A stretch of 64,000 nt of DNA from Synanceia verrucosa (lineage: Eukaryota; Chordata; Actinopteri; Perciformes; Synanceiidae), in NCBI GenBank assembly GCA_029721515.1, contig CM056565.1, forward strand, positions 13,146,742 through 13,210,741, written 5' to 3'. Positions 49,380 to 61,900 of this stretch are shown here, one piece after another. The first letter of the stretch is position 1; each line of letters opens with the position of its first letter. The notes below the pieces were generated by a model. It made no database searches. It saw only the letters and a program-made list of their open reading frames with translations, and was not told the DNA's origin. Both the position numbers and the translations under genes were made by a program.

Positions 49380-49999
49380 GGTGTCACACCTTCATTCTGC
49401 TGCTGATGCTGTTTACCGGCAGCCTCCAGTCTGCAGCTTTAATAACCACTGTCAAGTTAGATGCAACGGGACTTCCGGTGTCCTTTAGCCACAAAATAAA
49501 AGCTCATTAGATAGGGGCTTCTCAAATGCAAATATTTACAACTTTTGGATGTCTTTGTAAATGCAATATATTTGATGATATCATCAAAATGCAATCAATA
49601 AATTGCAACATATTTTAAAGACATCCATTTCGCTCTAGAAAACTGTACTGGACATTTTTCACTATTTTCAGACAATAAGCCTATTGGATGATGTGAAACG
49701 TAAAATATAATATAAAGACCCAAGAGAAATGTTCAAATATAAGTATGCTTTGCAGATGTTCCAGATCCTTGGAGATCGATAATGTCTCACAGTTTTGTTT
49801 TTCATTTATGTTGCTCTTTCACTAAAAGTAACATTATTTTGAAGGCAAATGTATTCCTGTACTTTTTTGTACTTCCTGTTTTATGAAGCATGATTTATTA
49901 TCTTATGAAGCAAACACAGTACAATGTAGTTTAAAATAAAACATTACTGTACAAATAGATACACGAGGAAGTCAAGCAAATCAAAAACACTTGCTCCAT

Positions 50000-50521
50000 T
50001 TTATTGAGGCTTGAAGACAAATGATGCTGGAATGCACAACTTCACCAGAAGCCACTTGAAGGCAGCATTTGGACTCAACAGCAGGTGGACTCTGACCTGA
50101 CAGGGAAAAGTACAACCCCCAAATAAAACATGAAACATGATCAATCACCTGAGGCTTTGTGGTGCAACAACAATGTGCTGCATATTTGTGTTTCACGTCA
50201 ACAGACTCGCCAGCGTGTGGACTGATCACGTTGCAGATTTAATCCACAAGCAAAGTTTGCTCAGACCTCCACACAGATCTGTTAATCACTTACAACTGTG
50301 GGGATTTTTGCTGCTATACAGTACAGTACACAGCACTTTTGTTTGGATTTCGTACCATAAAGTTTAGTTTACCCACACAGAAATTGTGATTGCTCACAGC
50401 TGTGGTTTCACAGAACAACCAGCTTGTTCTGATGTTTGTGGTTTAGAGGTCCATGTTTAGACTCAGCGGTCAGGAGGGCACTGACTCACTTTTTCTGAAT
50501 GTCTCCACCAGTCTGCATGGC
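50000..50521 (-). other. Candidate 3' exons of an unrecognised minus-strand gene
   Basis: A 32-nt exon (50,521-50,490) is framed by TTGTAG and a strong GTGAGT donor. A second exon starts at 50,096 after CTTTTCCCTGTCAG and reaches an AATAAA at 50,005-50,000 with T/G-rich sequence beyond. Joined, they read A-M-Q-T-G-G-D-I-Q-K-K-S-E-S-T-C-C then stop. The Cys-Cys end would suit Rab-type geranylgeranylation, but no G-domain exon was found upstream and the family is unknown. Splice signals could also be chance. Confidence 0.25.
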
Positions 50522-50635
50522 CTACAACAGAAATCATGCTTTCAGCCTCTTTTCTCTTCCTCATATGGTACTGTAAACAATACCTGCTCTAAATACAATA
50601 TACATACAACATATTCTTAAATGCACACACACAGA

Positions 50636-50850
50636 TAGATAGACAGATAGATAGATAGTAACTATAGATTGTATCTAGTATGTACTGTAGTTACTGTATG
50701 TAGTAACTATAGTTTGTATGTAGTACTCATAGACTGTATGTAGTAACTATAGATTGTATGTAGTAACTATAGTTTGTATGTAGTAAACATAGACTATGTG
50801 GTAACTATAGATTGTATGTAGTAATCAAAGATTGTATGTAGTAACCGTAG
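50636..50850. repeat. Tandem repeat of about 20-bp TGTATGTAGTAACTATAGAT units
   Basis: An AGATAGATAG run passes into roughly nine to ten imperfect 20-bp units differing at one to three positions, about 160 bp upstream of the b3glct start codon. Confidence 0.85.
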
Positions 50851-51014
50851 AAACCCAGTATAACCAGTGACCGCTAGAGGTCGCTAAAGCGCCTCACTGT
50901 CAGTCACTACACCACAGAGACAGTGCTACCAGTAGAGGAATGTAGCTAACCACTTTCTCCAGGTCGCCATGAAAACACGGTGATTTCAAACGAAAAACTG
51001 CAGCCACGGGAACC

Positions 51015-54000
51015 ATGCCCCACCATAATGTGGTGAACGGATGCAAACTGGTCGCTGTGCTCCTTCTTTGGCTTGGTAAGCGGAGTCAATACGCTGCTGG
51101 GACAGCTGCTGTGTTAGCTAAACGGCTAGCACTGTGCAGACAGAGGCACTGCGACCGGAAATCGTTTTGATTTGGCCTTCAAAGTGAAATTTTGAATGAA
51201 ATTTAGCAAAAATAACGTGCATTACAGTTGTAAAAAATATGTATTAATATATTCACCTATGTATGTTTTTCGTTAGTGATAGCGTTGTACTTATTTTGCT
51301 GCAAAATATAGACTTTTTGTTTTATTTTGAAATTCTAAACAGGAACTAGTAGTTTTATAGTGGAAAGCTTTATGGCACTTCAAACAAATGCAGGTCAAAA
51401 AGGACTGTGTACGGCGATGCATGTCAAAGTAGTAACCATGCGATGTCCAAGATTATTTTTCATTGACATCGCATGTTTACTACCTTGACATGCATCGCCG
51501 TACACAGTCCTTTTTGATGATTGTGATTGAGAGTGTTTGTAGTTGAATTGAACTTCACGTGTATCTGTTTACACCGCGTACCCCATAGTCCAGGTGGTGG
51601 TCCCAAGTTTGTTGTGAATGAAGCTTGCAAGCTAGTTATAGCAAAAAAAAAAGTGTACCATTGAAATTAGCCAACAGTCAGTCAAAATAAAATCCATTCA
51701 AACCAAGTCACCGTGGCTAATGAGGTCTCTGTTCAGGATTAAGAGGTGCTGGTGCTGGTCAGTGATAAGAGTGTGAATTGTCCTGACCAACATGAGCAAC
51801 AAAATTAACAGAGGAGAGAGAAATGTCAATCGAACATACACTATATTGCCAAAAGTATTCACTCACCCGCCTTGACTCGCATATGAACTTAAGTGACATC
51901 CCATTCCTAATCCATAGGGTTCAATATGATGTCAGTCCACCCTTTGCAGCTTTAACAGCCTCAACTCTTCTGGGAAGGCTGTCCACAAGGTTTAGGAGTG
52001 TGTTTATGGGAATTTTTGACCATTCTTCCAGAAGTGTATTTGTGAGGTCACACACTGATGTTGGACAAGAAGGCCTGGCTGTCACTCTCTGCTCTAATTC
52101 ATCACAAAGGTGTTCTATCAGGTAGAGGTCAGGACTCTGTGCAGGCCAGTCAAGTTCATCCACACCAGACTCTGTCATCCATGTCTTTATGGACCTTGCT
52201 TTGTGCACTGGTGCACAGTCATGTTGGAAGAGGAAGGGGCCAGCTCCAAACTGTTCCCACAAAGTTGGGAGCATGGAATTGTCCAAAATGTCTTGATATG
52301 CCGAAGCATTCAGAGTTCCTTTCACTGGAACTAAGGGGCCAAGCCCAGGTCCTGAAAAACAACCCCACACCATAATCCTCCCTCCACCAAACTTTACACT
52401 TGGCACAATGCAGTCCGACAAGTATCGTTCTCCTGGCAACCACCAAACCCAGACTCATCCATCAGATTGCCAGATGGAGAAGTGTGATTCATCACTCCAG
52501 AGAACACGTGACCACTGCTCTAGAGTCCAGTGGCGGCGTGCTTTACACCACTGCATCTGACGCTTTGCATTGCACTTGGTGATGTATGGCTTGGATGCAG
52601 CTGCTTGGCCATGGAAACCCATTCCATGAAGTTCTCTGCACACTGTTCTTGAGCTAATCTGAAGGCCACATGAAGTTTGGAGGTCTGTAACGATTGACTC
52701 TGTAGAAAGTCGCCGACCTCTTCGCACGAGGCGCCTCAGCATCCGCTGACCCCGCTCCATCAGTTTACGTGGCCTACCACTTCATGGCTGAGTTGCTGTC
52801 GTTTCCAAACACTTCCACGTTCTTATAATACAGCTTACAGTTGACTGTGGAATATTTAGGAGTGAGGAAATTTCACGACTGGATTTGTTGCACAGGTGGC
52901 ATCCTATCACAGTTCCACGCTGGAATTCACTGAGCTCCTGAGAGCGACCCATTCTTTTACAAATGTTTGTAAAAGCAGTCTGCATGCCTAGGTGCTTGAT
53001 TTTATACACCTGTGGCCATGGAAGTGATTGGAACACCTGATTCTGATTATTTGGATGGGTGAGCAAATACTTTTGGCAATATAGTGTATTTTATGCAGAC
53101 TAAAAGAGTGATGAGGTCCAATCATTAAAGCAAGTGCAAACAGCTGTGTGTGTTGTTACATACAGAATGGCATAATTGCTATTCCCAGCCATATTTCTGC
53201 CCTTGGCATAGATTAATTTATAGTACACATGATGCCATTATAGTTGGCGAACCTCATAAGTGGTAAAGGTCTGTTTTTTCCTTTTTCTTTTGATTCAAAG
53301 TATTGGTTTCATCTTGTTGAACTGGTGGTAAGAGGTCTGTTACTGCTGGGGCCGTGCTAACACCAGAATTATATAAAACAGCTAGACACGTTGACTTCTG
53401 CTATGAACTGATCTTCTAAACTTCTTCTGAACTGTTTTATTTTCATTTTCATAATAATAATGTTGCTTCTTCCTTTTCACCCCCTCAAGGTGCCTCTGCT
53501 GGAGATAAACACCTGGCTCGTTCTCATGTAAGTGCTGCTCCCAGATTCTTGCTGTGGTCATGCATCATTATGTGTCAGACATAACAAGAATCCGTCTGAC
53601 TCCCTGCAGGCAGCAGCACATCAGGACCACACAGCTCACAGCTCTGCTGGTGAGTGAGGGCTTCCACTGCAGAGGGTCGGATATTTCTTCCACAGTGACA
53701 AATTGATTGAAAAAGCAAATCAGTTGCACATCAGTGAGGTTTGATTTGTTCCAGAGAGTGTGAAATAAAAGCTCACACCAAACACAAAAATCTTTGTTGG
53801 GGAGAGGAGGAGGAGGAGTTAAAGGAACAGTTCAACATTTTTGGAAACACGCTCATTGACTTATATGAAGAGAATGATACTGATCTGGTGTGGGTGTTTG
53901 CTGAATATGAAGCTGCAGCCAGTTAACGCACTTTATCATCAAGACTAAAACAGAGGGGAACAACCAGACTGACTCTGTCCAAAGGTAACAAATCGACCAG

Positions 54001-55949
54001 CACCTTAAAAAATCATTAAGTAATGTCATATCCTATTGATTTAAGCCAAATAAAAATAGAAATGTAAAAATATACAGTATATTCATGAGTGTTTATGTGT
54101 GGGACTACTTCCTGGCTGTATGCAGAGACTTTGTAGAGTCTTGTCATCACTGTGAGGTTTTGATGATGTTTTTTAACATCATCAAGTCTCTGTGTTTCCT
54201 AGTTTGTCTGCTTCTCTGCACGTGTCTTTCTCAGGCTTGGAGGAGGTGGTGATAGTGATCCAGAGTCAGAGGAACTCCTACCACGCCCGTCGAGGTGGTC
54301 AGAGGAAGGTGGAGGTTTTGCAGCAAGCTACTGAGCTGGGACAGGTAACATCTGGATTAGATCTGTTGTTAGGGTCAAGTCTTGGCTCAGTGAAGTGCTG
54401 CTTCACTGTCAGACTAAAATACTGCAAGAACTCTGGGTTAATAGCATGAAATTTAGTACAGACACACCCCAACTCATGTTAGTGACTGTTCCTCTAGCAC
54501 CAATCAGACATTGACATTTGTGGTTTTAAATGAAGTATATGTAAGGGTTTTTTGGAAATTTGGTCCATTTGATTTATTGATTGCTGTCAGGATGTAGCAA
54601 GAACATCAGCAGCATTGCCTACCCTAACTTTAATATGATCGAAAAGGTTGTGTGTTCAGTGTGTCCACTGTGTTCATGCTAGATATGGTGACTTTTGGAG
54701 TTTGGCACTGCTGTGGTATGAACAGACACCAATAGGTGTCCTCCTCGCCACAGAGCTTCCCCAAAGCTGAGAGGAACTGAGCCAGTAATTAAGTACTAGA
54801 TCATGCCTGCAGGTAGCTGTAAAAACTAATTTGTCTGCTGTAGAGATGCAATACTAGTGTTGATTTTTCTTTGGTGGGGATGGATGGATGATAGATAGAT
54901 AGTTATTTTCAGGTGTGTTTTAGCTGTGGTCAAGGCAGGACACGTGTTGTTTTTATATTCACAATAATTTGATAGCGTCTCTCTGCGTCTATCTTCTTTG
55001 TTAAGGAAGGAGACCTGCAGTCACTCTGCAGCCTGTAAACAACAAATGCTGCAGCTGAAAAAAATCTTTTATCACTTACACATTGTTTGTTTGAGTGATT
55101 TCTCCAGCAACAGTGGGGGAGTGGAGATTCAATCTGTCTATGATTGTTTTGCTTTCGAGCCATGTGTTGGTCGTTTCAGGTGTTTCCACATCAATTTCCT
55201 CCTGAGAGATGGAAAGAAAATTAATGTAGAGAGTCTGTCGTGTAACATCACTGAGGGTAGATGGTTCTAAAATATATACACAAAACCAAACGCTTGGTTA
55301 AATGACTGCTCTCACATCGCATCCGCACTAAATAGTAATAAGAAGATTTTGACTCATAAGTCAAAGTTTTGGGCCGATCTTGAGATGGTTTCTTTTACAC
55401 AGAGATTTTCTGAGTTCAGTATGATGTTGATATGCGCATGAGGGTCATTCTCAGTTATTATCATACAACATAAACATAATATATATTTTGATTTACTCTC
55501 AGTATTAGAGGAAGATGGAATAAATCATCATACAGCAGTAAAAATGCAAGTAAAATATGATCATAATTAAGTGTCAGATCAATAAAACAAAATGTGATTT
55601 TTAAGTAGCATTATTAATGCACAAGTTCACAGTTTTTATTTTTCACTGTTGATAATATGATAAAGTGTAAATATTAATTTAATGTATATCAGTGCATGTA
55701 TGAACAATAGTTATGAAAGGGAAGGTTTTAGTAGAGGAAGAGGAACATGACTGATGCGCTGATGCGTGTTGACAAACTGAGAAAATATTTTGCTGCAGCG
55801 CGCCACTAAAAAAAAAATCACAGAAAGGCTTTTAAATAAATGAAGGAATATTTTTTGTGGGGATTGATTGGTTGAAAAAATCAGACTTACATGCTGTGAA
55901 AATAGCTGCTGTCGCTTCTGAAAGTGCTGACAAGAGAAAAGTTTAACCA

Positions 55950-55983
<34 letters not shown>

Positions 55984-58900
55984 TTAAGTGAGGCAGCAGA
56001 GGAGTGAAAGCTTTCTCTAGATGGATCTTAATTGTGGCAAACACGTCTGAATGAGGGCAGGTTGTGCGTCATGCGTGTTTTGCTTGACGTGTAACCAGCT
56101 CTTTATTTTGACTGGAGGCAGGGATTAAAGACTCTTTCTGACACTTTGACAGCTTCTTATCTGACTGCTGAGTTGTTGACACTCAGAGGTTCCTGTCATA
56201 CAGTAAATCGTAGTTGGCGGTCATGCTGTTGTCAGAACACGGTTTTAAAGCTCCTGCTTTGTTTACGCAGATTCATATCCACATCCTGGCTTTATGGGGA
56301 GACATAAACACTTTGTTACATCGGTGACCATTTATTTTTTTTTATCGGCCAGCTTTTAATGTTTGACATCGCTGCCAATGCTGCAGCACTCAGAGCAGAT
56401 GGTAATAACCTGAAGTGGCCTGGAGAAGAGGAGTGTTTGCATGTGTGGACATCAACAACACAACTTCTTCTCTGAATATTTTATATGTCCATTTGCTGTG
56501 ATTGTATGCAACCAAAAATTCATGTTTGTCCCATCGTTAACTAAAGTAACATCATGTTTTAACAGACAGGCGATGTAATCAGGGGTTCTCGTCGTTTTTC
56601 TCCTAGAGGACTCTTAAGTCTCTTTTTAGTCTGTCAATCAGCTGATGAGGTTCAACTCTAACTTTACTGATACTCCACCTTTTCACCACCGTGCATAATC
56701 AATGAGTCAATATTTTCATTTAAGCAAATATTTATATTTCCCGAAATTAAACATTAAAACAAGTTGTTTAATTATCTCGATGGAAATAAGCATTTTATTT
56801 TATTTTTTATTTAGTAAAGTCTGAAATGTCTGTTTTATCAGTTACATGTATCCACATGAGCTAGTCTTAACACAACAGTCCTTCAAAAACTCCTTCCTTC
56901 ATGAAGACTACAGCTCATTTCCTGTTGAAGCTGACAGAGAGGTGTTTTTGAAGGGTGTAGTTTGTGGTGCAGTTGAATTATATTGTGTTCTACTGACAGC
57001 AGTGATGCAATACATGAAGCCAAAACTACAGGCTTTTTGTCACTCTGTGGCTCAATGAGCCGCTGACGCTGACTTTGATTTACAACCAACCCTTTAGTCC
57101 TTACTACTGTCGCTGTCAGCGCTGTGAATAGCTGCGTGGCTTATTGACGTCTTCTGTATGAGTCACTTAGAGAGGAGGAGGTAAAATCTTTAACTCAACT
57201 AAACTTAAATAACTGTGCACTACCTGTGAATCTTCACTGTAATAATTGCAAATATATTTTCTCACACAGAATATTTTATTCATGCAAAATGTTTTTGTCT
57301 TTCTCGCCTAACTAATTTATGTTTTTCTACTAGTTTTTTTCTTTGTAATTTGCAAAACACTGAAATACAAACACAGTAAAGGCTTTTAATTTGATTTGTA
57401 TTTTTGATTTTGAAAAAAGGAGCTTCTTCCCCTGCCTTCATTTGGAGCCTGTCTTTGTCAGAACTACAGCTGAGTTAAACTCCAAACAGCAGCAGGTGCA
57501 GATGTCAGTGTGTTGATGATGGAGGCCTCGCTAGTCCCCTAAAATGTATTTAATGCATGCATATTCTGCAGAAAACCTGGTTCGATCCATAAACATGCAT
57601 GCTAGTAGATAAATAGAAGATAAATAATAAAATGCCACATTAAAAGGCAATTTGCTCAAATATCAGAGGGTGTTTCATTTTCATTTTTTTAAATTAACAA
57701 TGCTTTATAGTCATCTAGTTCACATCATTTTCCAATCCAGCTGTTTCCTTCCACTCAGGGAGTTCCAGTTGTTCTTCTCCTCCATGAGCTGTCAGAGTAT
57801 GAAGGTGATTGGAGTATCCTCCCTTTGCTTCCTCTGTGAGTGTTAAACACACACACGGAGATGATAAACAAATGAATCAAATGAGATGCTGTCGCTGTAA
57901 ATATAATTTAACTTTAATGAGCCTGTCAAGGGAGATCAGTGCGTACAGTTGATGGCTTTGTGTGGATCTTTCCAGTCTCTCTGCCACTTACAGCCAATCA
58001 GCATCCTGGTTTTTCTTCATAGAGGAGGAAACCAGCATCACACTGTCTGCTCTGCTGCAGGTCCTCCACAGATATCAAGTCCATCAGGTGAGATCTACAG
58101 TGACATGCAGACATCTCCCTCCCAGACATCCCTACTGTCTGTGTATTATTTTTATTGCATTTACTGTATATATTCTGTGCTATACAGCCCTCTGAATGTC
58201 CTGATGGTAATACTAAATGAGCCACGGCAAGACAATAACCAAGTGTTGTTCTTTTCATATCACCCTGCCCCTTTTTTGCAACTCAGGAGTGGTTTTTGGG
58301 TAAGCGTCTCCATGACAACGAAGCCTCCATTATCCACCACTATGCGTTCTCTGAGGACCCCACTTCGTTTAGTTATCCTGACCCAGCAGCAGGCTGGGCT
58401 GTCAGCACACCGCTGCTCCAGAGGTGTGTGTGTGTGCATGAATATGTCACTTTTTATAGTTTCTTTCAAAAGAAAAGGACAGGCCACAGTGGCAGGCGAG
58501 ATTTCATATCAACATCTCAAGGTTGTAGGAGTGGGTGCTATTAGAATATCTGGAGTATGAAACTTATTCTGCTGTTTCTCTTCTTTCAACATCTTTCTTG
58601 CGTCCCAGACTGGCAGAGCGGATCCAATACGACCATCTAAAGTCAGATTTCACCATCGATTTGAAACATGAGGTACCTCTGAAACTATTTCCAGGAGTTT
58701 AGTGAATTGCTGTCATCTCCTGCCTATCACTATATTGTTAAGAGTCAGTTCTACTTCACGCCTCAACAACTGCTGTGAAAAGTGGAATCAGCATCGTGCT
58801 GCTGGCTGAGCAAAAATGCTTCCACATTTAACAATGATGGACACTCTTCCTCCAGCGACAGGATAGACTTCTGTTAAACAGGACCTGTTATGCTTTTGTG

Positions 58901-61900
58901 TCTTATCTCTTTAGAGCACAATGTAGGTTTTTTCCTGCAAAATTACAAAGTCCAAAGCCCATGTCAAAGAGAGTTAACATGTTCTTTTAGAAACCCCAAT
59001 TACAAATACGCAGCTGAAAATGACCTCAATATGTCCTTTTTATTTGATTCTGTTATTATATCATTAATCAGAAGCTCTACTTCTTTAATGGGTCTGTGCA
59101 TTTGTGTGTGGGGGAGATTGATTCATATGCTTTGCAAGTATTTTTGGAAAACCTTTGTTTTTAGGTTGTTTAGCATATATTGACATCAGCAAACACATTA
59201 AATTCATAACGTTACTCGTCTTTATAATGCAAAGGAGGAATGAAATTGAAATGCATAGTGTGAGCCGTGAACCTTGAGCCATGTGAGCCTTTTTGAAATT
59301 CTCAAATAATTATGCATAATACAATATAAATAAAACTTGAGATATTTACAGTTTAGGACTCAAGAGTGACCCCATAAGGCCTCATGCGTCCTGTCTCTGT
59401 TTTTCTAGATTGCGTTGTACATTTGGGAGGAAGGAAACGGTCCAAGGCTGACAGCAGTTCCAGAGTTTTGTACCGAAGCGAGAGACAACTGTGCTACGAC
59501 ATTTCAAACCTACCTGCCCAACTGTGTAGGTACTCTTTTATTTTGAAAATCACTGAAATGCAATAACCTAAGGGGTGTTAAATATTTAGTATATAAACAC
59601 TACTAACATTGTCTTGACTGGTTACTGGATGCGAAATGCTCTCCAGGTGTGAACATGTCTAATAACTGTATGAATGTGATCAAAGGTTCCCCCTCTCTGG
59701 CACTTCCCTGACTAGGTTAAAAAAAATAAAAACCCTAACTAAGTTACAGACAAGTTTTTGGAGGAGTTAATTATTATAAAACAGGATATCAAGAACATCT
59801 GTCAGGGTTGCATCACATTTATTTATTATTTAAATGTCAGACATTGAGCACATTGTCAATGCCAAGGTCTGTTGAGCGGGAACAGATAGATGTCCTGTCA
59901 GCCTGCAGGGAGGAGTCTGCTGAGTCAACCTCAGTCTGCTGAGTCAGTCTGAGCGCTGAACAGAAAGCAGGTAAGCAGATTTGTTCAGACACAAGGCCAA
60001 AGAAGAGAAGTGGCACACAAAACTATATACCTCTATAAAACAGGACTCCCAAAATCTCTTTAAACGGACACTATGTAATTTTTTCTCCCATCCAGTGGTT
60101 AAATTTGACTTTGCACGCATTGCAACATGGTTGGAATTACGGTAAGCGAAATGGGTCAACTCCCGGGCGGCCACTATCACCGCAGCTCCGTTTTTTTTCC
60201 CCGGATGTCCACAGCCTTCCTCAGGTCTGGAGGACTTCCTGGCGGGCCCCAGCCGGCCGTGGCCAATCGCAAAATGCAGAAATGCATTTTGTCCTGTGGG
60301 TACCAGCAGGTAGTGCTTTATGTCCCTCTTGGCAGTTCGTAGTTTTTTTATAGACCAGAAAGATATGGAAGCCTCCGTATGAGCGACTCGCTCTATGTAA
60401 AGACAGATAACTGATTCTTCTCCCAGGAGGAGAAGTCAGATTGTTGGCATATGTTATTTTACACCAATGAGGATCTATTTATGAATGAAGACGTTTATTT
60501 GAGGTAATAAAATACTTAAAAAATTACATAGTGTCCCTTTAATGATTTGCTAAGATCTGAAATGAAGCAAGATTTGCTCAGCCTGTTAACTCTTTGATAT
60601 TTCAAGACAGTTTATTTAGTTTACTAATGCAATACCTGTGATCCTTCAATTTATCTGCATATGACAAATTTAACACTAACTAAAGTATAAATATACACAA
60701 GAATATAAAAAATGCATGACACTAAGTGGATGACATTGGCATAAAATAACACTTCTGCCTCCAAATCATGTGGTAAATATGCCTGAAAGGAGAATAAATT
60801 AAAAGAGAATCTGCCACAAGGAATGCATGAATAATGGAGCACTTTTCATGAGCTTACAGGAATTAGTTTCATGCATCAGGTGCAAGTGTCTGCTCTTCAT
60901 ACTGAATATTCTGCAAGGATAGCAGATCAAAATGAAAGCTATAAATAACCAATATTATCCCGATTACTGGTTGGTAATTTTCTGTTAGAAAGAACAAGAA
61001 GCAGCGTCTGAAATCAGAATTCAGTGCAAAGTAGATACAGTATGTAACATTATGTGATTGTACTAAACTGGACATAGTGTGCCTGTTTTGCCATCCAATT
61101 TTAAGCACATTAAATTTGGTTTTATAGCTACATAATATTTTTGAATGAAGAGAAACTTTCTCTCTTTCCAGGGAGACCCAGTGCCGAGGAAGGAAGTATT
61201 TGTTGCTGTGAAAACTTGCCAGAAATTCCACTCAGAACGAGGTGCGTTTTTTACTGACTCTTTTTGAAGAACAAAATCAGTTTGATTCATTAAAAACGTA
61301 TTGTTTTTATCATTATCTTTATATTTTTATTTATTCATTGTGTAAATAGCTTAAATAGTGAGTCTGCGTCAATGCACACTAATGACGGCTTTACTAGGAA
61401 TTGCGACTGCAAAAAATGGAGGAGGAAACAACATAAAAATTTATGTCCTTCACACCTTTGTCACGCCGACAGAAAATAAAAGAAAAGTTGTGGTTTGGAA
61501 AGATAAAAAAAGAATTAGCAAATCTTCCTCTATGCTGACGTTTGGTTTGATTTTACAGTCCTGGCTCCTCAAAATTTAAGAACAACTGGTGCCAAAATTC
61601 ATCTGGCTTCATTTGTTTGATTGGACATGTTAAATAGTGCTGAGGTTGAGTCACTTAAAATAAATCTGTGCGTGGCAGAGATTTTTCTGCCATGCAACCT
61701 GTGCCTCAGAGCTGCAGCCAGGCACAAGAGGCGTCTTTCTGTTGCCATGGCGATGAGGGGAGTCAGAAGGGCGTCACATACCTGCTCATCTTATCTATAC
61801 CCTCCACAGCTGGAGTGTGGAGGGAGTGGTTTAGGATTGGGCCTTCCTGTTAAAATTCACAGACTCATCTAAACCACCTGCTGAAATCGCAGCTTGCGTG

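Larger units (their letters stand above)
49380..51014. other. Interval between medag and b3glct
   Basis: In human TEX26 and HSPH1 lie between MEDAG and B3GLCT; neither was seen here. The interval contains a possible minus-strand spliced transcript (50,521-49,980), a 20-bp tandem repeat at 50.65-50.85 kb, and the b3glct promoter region near 50.87-51.01 kb. Confidence 0.5.
51076..53489. other. b3glct: b3glct intron 1
   Basis: It contains a long hairpin at 51,395-51,517 and a full-length Tc1 element at 51,839-53,086. The remainder is unique sequence without recognisable exons. Confidence 0.75.
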
